A DNA stretch of 58,353 nt from a virus. The notes beneath the pieces are model-generated. The model saw only the letters and a list, made by a program, of their open reading frames with translations, was not told the DNA's origin and did not search any database. Below, in pieces: positions 16,701 to 24,883 of this stretch. The stretch lies in the IMG/VR virus record IMGVR_UViG_3300021364_001428, positions 1 through 58,353 of that record; one strand, 5' to 3'. The first letter of the stretch is position 1, and each line of letters opens with the position of its first letter. The position numbers and the translations under genes are program-made.

Positions 16701-17213
16701 AGTTGGATCTGCTTTAGAAGCTTCTATGCCTTCATAAGATACGCTAGTTTCACCCTTTAATTTACCTAAAGTTTCTACTATTTTGATAAAACCCGGAGCT
16801 AATAAAGCCATAGTCGCACCAACTACCACCGCAGTTCCTAATTGTGCAAGAGACACTTTTGGTATTAAACTAAATAAACCAGCTGAAGCTACAAGGGCAG
16901 CAGATAAACTTACCATCATAAAAGCAGCTAATCCAGTGTCTTTTACACTAAGCGGTTTGAATCTAGCGGCTTGATCTAAATCGTCAGCTTGTTTACCGCC
17001 TTCACTATTACTCTTAACTTGATCCTTCATTATACTTTTAATATCTCCAAGAATAGTAGTTTGCTTTTTAAGTTCATCTACTGTTTCTTTTTGAAGAGAT
17101 TTGACGTCGACTGTTAACATTTCTATGCTAGTCATTTGCTGAGTTCTCTCCTCAGCCACTGCTTCTAGTCTGTAAATAGGGCTTAATATAGCCTGAAACT
17201 GCTTTTCTGTCAT
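13755..17213 (-). CDS. membrane-rich tail tape-measure candidate
   Basis: 1152 residues. The first 90 are helical and coiled-coil-like. About 90-690 hold a long series of Ala/Gly/Leu/Ile-rich hydrophobic segments arranged in repeating pairs separated by short Pro- or Gly-containing loops. The C-terminal 450 residues are amphipathic helices ending in a Gly/Ser linker. Position supports a tape measure: it lies directly downstream of a gp26-like protein with a probable frameshift extension, and near gp19 and gp18, as tape-measure genes usually do. T4's own tape measure (gp29) is about 590 residues, so this is nearly twice that. An alternative is another large tail-associated membrane protein. 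It has its own late-type box and follows a terminator. Confidence 0.55.
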   Translation of the reverse strand: MTEKQFQAILSPIYRLEAVAEERTQQMTSIEMLTVDVKSLQKETVDELKKQTTILGDIKSIMKDQVKSNSEGGKQADDLDQAARFKPLSVKDTGLAAFMMVSLSAALVASAGLFSLIPKVSLAQLGTAVVVGATMALLAPGFIKIVETLGKLKGETSVSYEGIEASKADPTFIFASAGAALLSMLGMVAALTFSSWIMQLIMPVSPIQLLTAVLMAAALLVMAPTFVKIAETLGKMKGNDTIDAGELGSISAVNTNGIWHLMGATMLSIIGLAVGIVIASLIFQLIMPVSAEKLITAFLVGIALTGAAWAYAQVLEKIEGKSFKDVLLASAAIPLIAAGIVLSSFILQGVVPIKDPYVYATVFLIGLSLVAAAYSFKLVLDSIKGAKLQEVAMAAAALVFIAGSIWATAWIFTQLPDTFNAPDWKWSLLSGLALLVFALPFAGLARAVRGLTWKDMGMAAAAAGFIALGIIATAFIFDIYAKMGGGYGPAPDPIWTLKTGLALIVFGVSMTLLGVITKTVGMKTLAMGVLAAIIISVGVLAVAWILSILPPAGETLPIDWVLGSALAIGLFGVIIGILGLIPLPVMLLGTVGMIIIAAGIWVVANIFASLPDISSTAEMLSDALLAPVNGIVDILARLKNEIGVDNLLPLAGGIIAISVSLLALAGAVAGVAAGGLFSSIANVGKAFFDGVASLFGGEKSKGPIDILQDIVAMAPEIAKVAKPIRILGDAFSFLQGGQNMEVLNRFFELMQLDPKASNIKAVQDMAPPIRDMVSALSGLDPDAPKKLEALFANVSWSSIFTPVASVASSMSILALNANLAGDGVTKVAAGMEKMVTSLNSLKKEYIDAIIKLFNDVNWSPLVDPIGSISTSIYKMSINADKLGVGMKMSADALVLMSAISVEILKEIAAVFDSLSQSDLTKQGEAMLLSIAPAISSISTNMVLMRSDAFIRMFEVMASSSKSIVAMSRPMTNIASALDKMGGVNIDGIEWAHKMARQLARSSFDSQASALEKIAKSYADISNSSNTMDVEAINATTDMFKALAYLYQNGRRNAMEELGEKLTEAIKELARMIADFEGTVSEQAEGSKNTSEAMAKVIDGLSSKLGISSGNAGSSSGFNEGAAAMQELVDLLVSGQAKITITDLDPVAQSKLA

Positions 17214-17252
17214 AAAAGTAAACGGAAACTCCGTATATTATTTTAATCTAAT

Positions 17253-17260
17253 TATATATC
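17253..17260 (-). promoter_or_regulatory. late-promoter-like box (GATATATA)
   Basis: GGATATATAATT on the minus strand, 40 nt before the tape-measure candidate and just after a terminator. Confidence 0.5.
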
Positions 17261-17261
17261 C

Positions 17262-17289
17262 AAAAAGAAAGGGGCTTTAAGCCCCTTTC
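17262..17289 (-). terminator. rho-independent terminator after gp26/extension
   Basis: Perfect stem AAAGGGGCTT/AAGCCCCTTT on the minus strand followed by TTCTTTTTGG. It starts 3 nt after the stop of the frameshift extension and separates it from the tape-measure gene. Confidence 0.9.
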
Positions 17290-17291
17290 TC

Positions 17292-17507
17292 TTATAGTTT
17301 AGGAACCGATAAATTTGGTACCTTCATATTTGGAATTTTAGGCATACTTGTGTTATACGCCTCATTTTGTTTTTCATTTTGCTTATTCTCTTCCTTAAGA
17401 TGTTCGACTAAGTCTTTGACTAAATAATGGAATTCATAATACTCCAAGTTGTCAAGTTCTGAAGGTTGAATATGTAACTTAAGGTATAAATAAAACTTAG
17501 TTTTAAA
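17292..17507 (-). CDS. tail-chaperone extension, probably made by +1 frameshift from gp26-like gene
   Basis: An open frame in +1 relative to the gp26-like gene continues 71 codons past the shift site (FKTKFYLYLKLHIQPS, then YYEFHYLVKDLVEHLKEENK). The YYEF...KDL pattern resembles C-terminal tail-assembly chaperone segments and T4-like gp51-type proteins. It lacks an ATG, GTG or TTG near its own beginning: the only upstream Met codons lie deep inside the gp26 frame and give a meaningless N-terminus, and the next Met is 17 residues from the end. At 17503-17511 the gp26 frame ends CTT CTT TAA. Slipping the P-site Leu tRNA from CTT to TTT enters this frame, as in E. coli prfB (CTT TGA). The predicted fusion is about 392 residues. 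Confidence 0.6.
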   Translation of the reverse strand, partial: FKTKFYLYLKLHIQPSELDNLEYYEFHYLVKDLVEHLKEENKQNEKQNEAYNTSMPKIPNMKVPNLSVPKL

Positions 17508-17511
17508 GAAG
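17503..17511 (-). promoter_or_regulatory. putative +1 ribosomal frameshift site CTT-CTT-TAA
   Basis: The last two sense codons and stop of the gp26-like gene read CTT CTT TAA, followed by AAC. A +1 slip on CTT-T places the ribosome on TTT AAA ACT in the extension frame. TAA is a strong stop, and the motif parallels the prfB shift. No upstream Shine-Dalgarno-like stimulator is expected in this translation background. Confidence 0.5.
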
Positions 17512-18471
17512 TTCTCCAGAGAAATCTTGAATAATGAAAATAGATTTGATGCCGTCGCGAAAGTTAATCGGAACAGAGGCCTCCTCATCCTCCACGACAA
17601 CCTTCATTTCGGGTTGGATGCCGATTTTCATTTTTTCAGCTAATCTATATAATAGCGTATATTTTTTATTATCCCATCCATTCATATCTACTTCGATATC
17701 GAATATTTTCTTTTGATTAAAGTTTCTCCAATCTGTAGAAATAAATGGGATAATTTGAATAAGAGATTGATCAATATTAATTCCCTTCTCTTGTCTTTCT
17801 CTAATATATTTTGTAACCTCTTGCATAACGCCAATTGATGGAGGCTTCATAAAAATTTCGCCATATGACCTGGTTTGAATTACGAATCCCCTAGACGCCT
17901 CGTCGTAATACTTTTCAATATCACCAGGAATCTCAAAATATCTAAAGTAATCTCTCTTTATTTCAATGTCATGAGAGTTACCGCTAGGAGCTGTAAAATT
18001 AACCTTTAATGCATTTTCTGGTTCTGGAAAAGTTAAATCTCTAACTGATAAGATAATAAAAAATCTATCTTCTTCACAAATGTCTTTAAAAGAAACTCTT
18101 TTGCTAGAACATGATACGTTTGTACAAGATTGAACAATAGAATTTAATTTTTCATCTATATCAAGTAGATTATTCTCATCCATTGTTGAGAAATGTCTAA
18201 TTTCTGCAACCTTAGCTGATCTAATTTTTATTTCCATATCCTTTGGATAAAATCTTCCCCTTGAAGGTAAATCTTCCATATTTAGGTTATACCAACCTAA
18301 ATGAATATCAGAATGTGCTGCTTTTTCAGGTCCATAGCTATCCATATTTACAGAACCTAAACCCTGATTAGTTATAGTTTCTTCAATAACATCAGCTTCT
18401 TCAATTGCAGTAGCTTGTGCTTCTTTTTCCGCTAGTATTCTTTCTAGCTCTTTTTCGTTATTATCGCTCAT
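17503..18471 (-). CDS. 26: T4 gp26-like baseplate hub/assembly protein
   Basis: 322 residues. The N-terminal 60 are acidic and disordered; then follows a domain with LPSRGRFYPKDMEIKIRSA, a central ExRFFIILSVRDLTFPEP, and a C-terminal IIPFISTDWRNFNQKKIFDI. This order resembles the T4 baseplate protein family of gp26 (PF12322), which in T4 is about 208 residues. The shared position between gp19 and the tape measure, with a frameshifted extension, suggests it also serves as the tail-assembly chaperone found before tape-measure genes in most long-tailed phages. Starts 5 nt after the small RHH-like gene. Confidence 0.7.
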   Translation of the reverse strand: MSDNNEKELERILAEKEAQATAIEEADVIEETITNQGLGSVNMDSYGPEKAAHSDIHLGWYNLNMEDLPSRGRFYPKDMEIKIRSAKVAEIRHFSTMDENNLLDIDEKLNSIVQSCTNVSCSSKRVSFKDICEEDRFFIILSVRDLTFPEPENALKVNFTAPSGNSHDIEIKRDYFRYFEIPGDIEKYYDEASRGFVIQTRSYGEIFMKPPSIGVMQEVTKYIRERQEKGINIDQSLIQIIPFISTDWRNFNQKKIFDIEVDMNGWDNKKYTLLYRLAEKMKIGIQPEMKVVVEDEEASVPINFRDGIKSIFIIQDFSGELL

Positions 18472-18476
18472 TTCCT

Positions 18477-18704
18477 TTATTTTGATTTAAGGTTTTTAAT
18501 GTTTTCTCTAGTTATAGACATTTGTCGTGGAGTTCTTTGTTTAATCTCGCGCTGAATTAATTCTCTAATAAATGCGCTAACAGATATGGGTCTTGACTCA
18601 CTTTCAATTGCTTCATTTAATATGATTCTATTAACCAGATTTACCTCATCCTCGGTTAAGAGAACTTGTAATTTCTTTGTTAATTTATCTCGTTTATTCG
18701 ACAT
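18477..18704 (-). CDS. small ribbon-helix-helix-like protein (75 aa)
   Basis: A basic 75-residue protein. The segment KLQVLLTEDEVNLVNRIIL followed by ISVSAFIRELIQREIKQ resembles the strand-helix-helix of CopG/MetJ-type regulators, with a basic C-terminal tail. It sits in the tail gene operon ahead of gp26, where a regulator would be unusual. It might act on late gene expression or bind DNA in the virion. Function inferred only from fold resemblance. Confidence 0.55.
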   Translation of the reverse strand: MSNKRDKLTKKLQVLLTEDEVNLVNRIILNEAIESESRPISVSAFIRELIQREIKQRTPRQMSITRENIKNLKSK

Positions 18705-18736
18705 AATATATTGATATTGTAATATATTTATTATTC

Positions 18737-18778
18737 AAAAGAATAGGAGAAGTCTCAAGGACCTCTCCTTATTCTTTT
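18737..18778 (-). terminator. rho-independent terminator after gp19
   Basis: Minus strand AAGAATAAGGAGA pairs with TCTCCTATTCTT (one bulged A), followed by TTTTG. It lies directly after the tail tube gene. Confidence 0.85.
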
Positions 18779-18787
18779 AACTTTTTA

Positions 18788-19348
18788 TTAGTTTAACTCT
18801 TCGCTAAAGACGTCAGCTCTCCAAGTTACTTCTAGAGTTTGAGCATCTGCTGAGCCATAATCTAAAGTACCTGTGAATCCAAGACCCGATGTCATAAAGC
18901 AATCTTCAAGAGTTACTTTTCTGTAAATATCACCCTTTCTGTCGAATTGAACGATAATTATAGTACCCGTGTAATCTCTCTTTAGACCCATTTCACCAGT
19001 ATCTGGGTTATATTGAGATCTGTACCATTGTCTTAACGTTTTGTAAACGTAAGCTTGGTTAGAATCATTTAAGTTTAATGAGAAGTTAACTGTAACATCA
19101 AGCGCAGTTCCATCTGGCATACCAGCATATGATCTGGTAGCAAACTTATACTTTTGCTCAATTGCTGCGACTTCTCTGTGAATACCTTCTAGTCCTGAAA
19201 TTGAATTAACATGCTGAAGTAACATATCAGTTCCTTCGACAACGTCCGGTGCAAGTATAGTAACCTCAAATAGGTTAGCTTGTACTGGCTCAAATTGTCT
19301 GCCTTTCTTACTAGTTTGGTCTTCTCTATAGTGTGGTAAACCTGCCAT
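18788..19348 (-). CDS. 19: tail tube protein (gp19)
   Basis: 186 residues, close to T4 gp19 (163). Contains QANLFEVTILAPDV near the N-terminus, KYKFATRSYAGMPDG in the middle, the YKTLRQWYRSQYNPDTG stretch, and a C-terminal GFTGTLDYGSADAQTLEVTWRADV. These are hallmarks of the phage T4 gp19-like tail tube family. It polymerises into the inner tube around which gp18 contracts. Own late-type box 23 nt upstream; terminator after the gene, giving an abundant monocistronic message. Confidence 0.92.
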   Translation of the reverse strand: MAGLPHYREDQTSKKGRQFEPVQANLFEVTILAPDVVEGTDMLLQHVNSISGLEGIHREVAAIEQKYKFATRSYAGMPDGTALDVTVNFSLNLNDSNQAYVYKTLRQWYRSQYNPDTGEMGLKRDYTGTIIIVQFDRKGDIYRKVTLEDCFMTSGLGFTGTLDYGSADAQTLEVTWRADVFSEELN

Positions 19349-19370
19349 TTTTTAATTTGTATATTTTATT

Positions 19371-19379
19371 TTATATATC
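19371..19379 (-). promoter_or_regulatory. late-promoter-like box (GATATATAA)
   Basis: GATATATAAAAT on the minus strand, 23 nt before gp19. Confidence 0.55.
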
Positions 19380-19384
19380 ACAGA

Positions 19385-22279
19385 TTATGAGAAGTTACCT
19401 GTTGCAATTTCACCAGTGTTTAGAACAGTGACTCTAGATACTAGAATCTCTAAACCTTTGACCGGCTCAACATAAGTATCAAGAATACCCATATTTGCAT
19501 CAATTACCTCATTTGTGTTATTTGTTGTATCCATAATGTTACGGTAGTCGTAAACTCCACCGTCCTTCTTAATCGCCTCCATAAATGCGTCAGCTAGAGT
19601 CTTGATCTCAAGTCTAGTTTGAGCAGTATTAAACTCGAATAAGTAGTTTTGTAGAATAGCTGCTAGACCATCTTCAATGTAAATAAGTGCTTCTCTAACG
19701 TGAGCTGAAGAAAGAGCTGAAGTAATCTTCTGTTGCGCAGTCTTATTGCCTTTAACAACTAGACCAACACCTCTTTCAAATACGATAGGGTTAATACCGA
19801 ATGGCTCAACTACGTCTCTATCAAGCTTATCAAATGCATATTCGACGCTTTGAACATCAACGCCGGTTACAACGCCCCTTCTTGGACCCGCAATGATAGA
19901 CCAAGGCAAAGCATTAGTGTATTTATCAATATAGTTGTTAGAAACATATGCCGCTGGTGGAATAATCTTTCTCTTACCGTTCTCAATGACTACTAGACCA
20001 GGACCATAATAGAAACCATAGTTAGCTCCTTCTAGAACTTCAGGCATTTTGTATATTTCTAATGGGTTTTGATCTAGATTACCTCCAGTTCCAATGTATT
20101 TAGTTTTAAATACGTCATTAGCATCGACAAAAGATGGATTAGAACACTTTCTAAGTTCTGTAACCATAGGCGCGTTCAAGATAGCAGAAGCGTTTTGTCT
20201 TTCTCTTGCAAGTTGGCAGAACTCAACTTTGTTGAAAATTTTATTGTTCTCTAAAGAACCAAAAGTATCAACTAAATATCTGTAAGTGATAGCATCTTTA
20301 TCTACTAATGTGTTAGCGAATCCTTTATCATCTCCAGGAACCAACATCTCTAATAGATTCTCGATCAACTTAGGTTGAATTACGCTGCCAGACAACGGGA
20401 ACGTCTTATAAGAAGTAGTTGCTTCGTCATATGATTTGAAAGAGTACAGTGGTCTTGCATCAATTTGTCTATGACCTACAATCGTAACTTTATGTCTTAT
20501 AACTCCATTTCCTTCTTCTGCTGTAGATTTAGCAATTTGAAGAATTCTAGAAAGCTTTCCACCCGGAATAGACATGTATTGTCCTACTTTAATATCATCA
20601 TTAAATGTAGGAGCTGGGTCACCAGGCTGCTGTGCTTTGTCAAAGATAATAACTCCTGCGCCTTGAATTTCATGAGTCCAGCCATCTTGCTGAGCATCTG
20701 GGAATTCTATAACTCTAGAGTTTAAATCGATTGTATATTTACCAATTTGAGCTGGAGCTACTGTGTTAATAGCTAATGAAAGAGGTTGAGTTAAATCTAA
20801 ATTATTAATCCAGTCTTGTAGACCTTGTGTAATTGTAATATCTAATTGAAGATCTAGTTGACCTGCGTTTTCAGTAACATTAACTATTTCATACCATGCT
20901 CCGTTTAATTCAACGAAGGCTCCAACAACTGCTGAACCTGTATTGAATCCAGTAACGTTCAAAAATCTAAATGTTGTATTTCCGTTTACAAATTGAACAG
21001 GAGTGTCTGCTGAAGCAAAAGAAAGAGGAGTTCCAGATGTTCCGTTTCCTAAATCTGCAACCTCTTCGCCAGAAGTCGTTATAACTGTAACATCAGCTGC
21101 TGCAAAATATTCTACGTTTTCAACTCTTGCAAATTCACCAGATTCTGAAGAAGATATAAAGTCGCCTTCTAGAAGATCTGCTTCTAAATCTTGTCCGTAA
21201 ACTCTAAGTTCATTAACATCAGTTTTATCAATTAGACCAGTAACTGCTATATTTGTAACTTCAGCTGCTCCTAATTGATCAACAGCTGTAGATTGCTTAA
21301 TAATATGAGAAAGAACTTCATAGTCTTGATATGCATCAAAAGAGTCTCCTACTAAATCTACATAAGATGTAGCATCCTCATTAATTGCACAGAAAAGACC
21401 AGTCTTTCTAGTTTCTAAGTTAATTAAAGCCTCAATATACATTTGTCTGCCTTCTAGATCAATAAAGTCTGGAATTAAAGATCCAGTGTAGTTTGCAATT
21501 AGAGAAACTTCTCTTAAGTTAGCAAATGCAGCAAGCTTATTTTTTTCAAGACCGTATTCATCGAAATATGTTCCATAAACTGGATCGTTATTTAATTCAG
21601 AAGCTTCGAATTTACCTTTAAACACAAGCACATCTACCATGTACTCTGAAACGTAGTCCAAAGGGTCAACGCCTTCAGGTTGATTTCCTTCTCCATACCA
21701 CTCTCTCGCTGTAATTTCAAAACCTCTTGTGTCAGCAGCTTGTCTTACAATAACAGTGATTGGATCTTGCTTGATATTAACAAAGTTTAGAGTTCTGTCT
21801 TGCATAGCTGTTTCAGCATCATCTAGACCATATGATTCTCTAACAACTCTTAATAGTTTATCGTCAGTTGGAATCCAAAATCTTTCGGTATCATGGTAGC
21901 TTGCAAAGCTAGACTCTCCATTATCTGAAGAAAGGCCTTGCTTAGAACCATTTGTGACTACAGATGCCCAAGAAGCTTCATCACCTTCTTCGACGTTAAG
22001 TAGATTAACCGCTAAAATTGGTCCTCTTGAAAGAGCCTCTAAAGCAGATCTGTGGAAGTACATTCCTCTTCTTTCTAGGTTCTTATCAACAGAACCGAAA
22101 GCTTGAATAAATTGTTCTGTGTTCTCAATGAACACTGGAGTATTATATGGGCCAGTCTGTGAGTGACCAACGACCAATCTAATAGTCTCCTGTGGAACAT
22201 TTACCGTTTGTGATTTATCAAACTCTAGTCTATAAACACCAGAGCTTTTAAACTGTTGTAGTTCGGGACTTATTGCCAT
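19385..22279 (-). CDS. 18: tail sheath protein (gp18)
   Basis: 964 residues, against 659 in T4. N-terminus SSGVYRLEFDKSQ then IRLVVGHSQTGPYNTPVFI matches the sheath N-terminal domain. The C-terminal 300 residues (QTRLEIKTLADAFMEAIKKDGGVYDY, EVIDANMGILDTYVEPVKGLEI) form the conserved core that binds the tube. Extra residues lie mainly in the middle (about 350-620), beta-rich with repeated VTNIAVTGL and LDLQLDITI-type strands. That is probably an exposed sheath domain. It lies upstream of gp19, as in T4. Confidence 0.92.
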   Translation of the reverse strand: MAISPELQQFKSSGVYRLEFDKSQTVNVPQETIRLVVGHSQTGPYNTPVFIENTEQFIQAFGSVDKNLERRGMYFHRSALEALSRGPILAVNLLNVEEGDEASWASVVTNGSKQGLSSDNGESSFASYHDTERFWIPTDDKLLRVVRESYGLDDAETAMQDRTLNFVNIKQDPITVIVRQAADTRGFEITAREWYGEGNQPEGVDPLDYVSEYMVDVLVFKGKFEASELNNDPVYGTYFDEYGLEKNKLAAFANLREVSLIANYTGSLIPDFIDLEGRQMYIEALINLETRKTGLFCAINEDATSYVDLVGDSFDAYQDYEVLSHIIKQSTAVDQLGAAEVTNIAVTGLIDKTDVNELRVYGQDLEADLLEGDFISSSESGEFARVENVEYFAAADVTVITTSGEEVADLGNGTSGTPLSFASADTPVQFVNGNTTFRFLNVTGFNTGSAVVGAFVELNGAWYEIVNVTENAGQLDLQLDITITQGLQDWINNLDLTQPLSLAINTVAPAQIGKYTIDLNSRVIEFPDAQQDGWTHEIQGAGVIIFDKAQQPGDPAPTFNDDIKVGQYMSIPGGKLSRILQIAKSTAEEGNGVIRHKVTIVGHRQIDARPLYSFKSYDEATTSYKTFPLSGSVIQPKLIENLLEMLVPGDDKGFANTLVDKDAITYRYLVDTFGSLENNKIFNKVEFCQLARERQNASAILNAPMVTELRKCSNPSFVDANDVFKTKYIGTGGNLDQNPLEIYKMPEVLEGANYGFYYGPGLVVIENGKRKIIPPAAYVSNNYIDKYTNALPWSIIAGPRRGVVTGVDVQSVEYAFDKLDRDVVEPFGINPIVFERGVGLVVKGNKTAQQKITSALSSAHVREALIYIEDGLAAILQNYLFEFNTAQTRLEIKTLADAFMEAIKKDGGVYDYRNIMDTTNNTNEVIDANMGILDTYVEPVKGLEILVSRVTVLNTGEIATGNFS

Positions 22280-22305
22280 TTCTTTTTAATTTATTTTTTC
22301 TTTTT

Positions 22306-22314
22306 GTATATATC
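22306..22314 (-). promoter_or_regulatory. late-promoter-like box (GATATATAC)
   Basis: GATATATACAAAAAG on the minus strand, 27 nt before gp18. Confidence 0.55.
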
Positions 22315-22335
22315 TGTCTTCTTAGATGTTTTTAC

Positions 22336-24162
22336 TTATATCAAGTCATAGATGTCATATTGTAAATCACCTGCGTCTTGAGAGTCTCTATATAAAACTT
22401 CTTCCATTTTAGCATGTTTGCTTTCATCGATAAAGTCTAATAATTCTTCTACATAATCTGCATAGTCAGTAGTATTAAAGAATTCTGTTGCCGTAATAGC
22501 TGTCATTATAATATCGTCGTTACCCATTTGAGCACCATAAGAACCATTGGGTAATGTGCCGAATAAACTTGCTTCTTTAATGGTCTCTTCATCAGTAAGT
22601 TTAATTCTATTTGTTTTATGCAATTTAGCAAAGTTTTGACAAAAAATAGCTTTATTATCAGATCTTAACTTAATGCCTGGTTTTAAGGTTTTAGAATCGT
22701 GCCTATGCCTAAAGCGCACAATCATATCGTCATCAAAATCATTTCTTTGAGGGAAAATAGATCTTAAGTATTGTAAAAGGACCGTACCATATGTATTGTA
22801 TTCTATTATCATTTTGACATTTTCAAAATAAAATATATCTATAGCTAAAACATATAATATTTTAGCAAAGTCTTCAATAACATGCTCGTTAGATCTAAAA
22901 ACACATACTTGTTCTAATTTAAAGAAGTCGTACATGGCACCTGGATTGTTAGCATGCTCGATTTCTCTATCTTCCATAGGAGAAACTTTAAATACATTGA
23001 TAACTGAATAGTCACCTCCATTACCCTCTGCAATATCAACAGTAAATAGCCAATAATTTTCACTATATCTAGCGTCCTCTGTATCGAAATCAGGATGAAA
23101 GCCTAAAAATCCTTTAGTATCTAACTTAGCTACATCAAATTCTTCCATGTCATGCCAAACGTATTTCTTCATACCCTTACGCATAACTTTCATGTCAGCT
23201 GGATCTAAAAGTAGATTGGAAGAACTGACGAACTCATTACCATATTGTCTATTAAAGGCTTCTATAGAACCTAAGTTTTTAAGTTCTCTATCGTACCATG
23301 CGTCATCTCTATCTGGGTGCTGCCACCAATCGATGCGCAATGGCGTATATTCATTGTCACCTCTTTCAGCAGCTGAATAAATTTGATAGAATTTATTAAA
23401 TCCATTGGGCGTCGAAGTAATATTAATTCTAGATACCTTAGAAGCTGAAAGCGTTGGATAAACGTTTTCATAAAACGTATCAACGATAGTGTGATGAATG
23501 TGTGCAAACTCGTCTAGATATAGATTATGAATAGTAAAACCAATACCCGCCTTAGCAGTAGTAGCTTGACCAACTAATCGACAACCATTGTCACATTTGA
23601 CATTCATAACGTCGTATTTGATAATACCGGGTTTCATAAAGAACGGTAAATTCTCAATTACAATTTTAGCTTTATCAATGATTTCCTTAGTCGTCTCACT
23701 TTTATTAGCCAAAAGTAGAGTGTTTTTATCATTGTTAAATGTTAAATACCATGCGTTAAAAATAGATGCCGTAACTGTTTTACCCATCTGTCTTGAGGCC
23801 AACACAATATTAAATCTATCATGTTGGAAGTTTCTAAGCATAGTCTTTTGATAATCCCTAAGCTTAACTCGTTGAATACCTTCATCTGTCATAACAACAG
23901 CATACTTTTCTGCAAAATAATTGATATCAGCAGCACATCTAGCCAATTCAGCTATTTCTTCATCAGTATATTCAAAGACAATATTACCCTTCTTTAAGAA
24001 TTGCTTACCTTCATAAAAAGGCATCTTGACTTTAGGTCTATAACCCTGATCAAGAGCAACCATAAGGTCGTTAATTTGTTTGGTTGACCATATAGTTCTT
24101 TCAGATTCTACAGAACTTTCTCCTTTAGGAATCCATTTATTATCTCCAACGTAATCACTCAT
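22336..24162 (-). CDS. 17: terminase large subunit (gp17)
   Basis: 608 residues, same size as T4 gp17 (610). Walker A is ASRQMGKT at 122-129 after a FNIVL strand. Walker B is NLYLDEFA at 213-220. The RNase H-like nuclease domain begins near YWLFTVDIAEGNGGDYSV and ends with the NDDIIMTAITATEF segment. It is the ATP-driven packaging motor and headful nuclease, docking on the gp20 portal. It overlaps the gp16 stop by 1 nt, so the two subunits are coupled. Confidence 0.95.
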   Translation of the reverse strand: MSDYVGDNKWIPKGESSVESERTIWSTKQINDLMVALDQGYRPKVKMPFYEGKQFLKKGNIVFEYTDEEIAELARCAADINYFAEKYAVVMTDEGIQRVKLRDYQKTMLRNFQHDRFNIVLASRQMGKTVTASIFNAWYLTFNNDKNTLLLANKSETTKEIIDKAKIVIENLPFFMKPGIIKYDVMNVKCDNGCRLVGQATTAKAGIGFTIHNLYLDEFAHIHHTIVDTFYENVYPTLSASKVSRINITSTPNGFNKFYQIYSAAERGDNEYTPLRIDWWQHPDRDDAWYDRELKNLGSIEAFNRQYGNEFVSSSNLLLDPADMKVMRKGMKKYVWHDMEEFDVAKLDTKGFLGFHPDFDTEDARYSENYWLFTVDIAEGNGGDYSVINVFKVSPMEDREIEHANNPGAMYDFFKLEQVCVFRSNEHVIEDFAKILYVLAIDIFYFENVKMIIEYNTYGTVLLQYLRSIFPQRNDFDDDMIVRFRHRHDSKTLKPGIKLRSDNKAIFCQNFAKLHKTNRIKLTDEETIKEASLFGTLPNGSYGAQMGNDDIIMTAITATEFFNTTDYADYVEELLDFIDESKHAKMEEVLYRDSQDAGDLQYDIYDLI

Positions 24163-24824
24163 TAAGTGTCAATATCTTCTATTTCTGCGTCTTCAATGTT
24201 TTCGTTGGCATTTGCAATACCAGCCTGAATCTGGGCCATTAGGTCTTTTGTGCCTCTCATGATGTTTGAGTTATCACTACTATTGCCTCCAGTTGCCTCT
24301 TCTATTTCTTTATCGCCAACTCTTTTGTTATAAATTTCAACATCGCGGGCAATTCTTTTAGTTGCTTCTTCGGCCGCCATTAAGTACATGGTCTGTGACT
24401 TAATGATATCAAGCATTGACTTTTGCAAAGTAGCCAAAACTTCAAACATTCTTGGAGCCAATTCACCCCCGTCAATGGTCTCAAGTAAAGTAGTCAAAGC
24501 TCTTTCACCAGCCTGTAGTTGATAGATTAGAGAAGCCATTGTCATCTCATCCATCTTCTTTTTAGCTGCGATATACTCGTCTTTTTCTATGATTTCTGCA
24601 TCAAGATAAAACTTCATTAGGCTAGTAATCGTCTTTTGTGCTTGCTTACTAGCTTTGCCCTTCATCTCAGTATAGTTTACTGATGGCATTAAAGGCTGAT
24701 TGATAATAGGCAAGTCACTTGGATCAGAATCTATATCAAGTTCTTCGTTTCCTCCTATCAAATCATCTAATTCCTTTCGTATCTCGTCAGCTTGTTCAGA
24801 GATTGTTTTCTTATTCTCGCTCAT
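24162..24824 (-). CDS. 16: terminase small subunit (gp16)
   Basis: 220 residues (T4: 164). Central long helices (TMASLIYQLQAGERALTTLLET to MLDIIKSQTMYLMAAEEAT) form the coiled-coil oligomerisation core typical of T4 gp16. Both ends are acidic and probably disordered. It recognises DNA for packaging and regulates gp17 activity. Directly upstream of gp17 with stop/start overlap; late-type box 17 nt before the start. Confidence 0.88.
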   Translation of the reverse strand: MSENKKTISEQADEIRKELDDLIGGNEELDIDSDPSDLPIINQPLMPSVNYTEMKGKASKQAQKTITSLMKFYLDAEIIEKDEYIAAKKKMDEMTMASLIYQLQAGERALTTLLETIDGGELAPRMFEVLATLQKSMLDIIKSQTMYLMAAEEATKRIARDVEIYNKRVGDKEIEEATGGNSSDNSNIMRGTKDLMAQIQAGIANANENIEDAEIEDIDT

Positions 24825-24840
24825 ATTATGATATTATATT

Positions 24841-24849
24841 CTATATATC
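24841..24849 (-). promoter_or_regulatory. late-promoter-like box (GATATATAG)
   Basis: GGATATATAGAAT on the minus strand, 17 nt before gp16. Confidence 0.55.
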
Positions 24850-24883
24850 CCTAGTGGCCAAACTAAGAAATTATAGATTAAAA

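Noticed and set aside
13770-17000. Several plus-strand open frames (for example 15313-15756 and 16381-16737)
   Set aside because: They are antisense shadows of the Ala/Ile-rich tape-measure candidate and show low-complexity composition.
17292-17600. Free 102-residue protein starting at 17600
   Set aside because: Its first 30 residues would be an out-of-frame reading of the conserved gp26-like C-terminus. A frameshift product explains the frame better.
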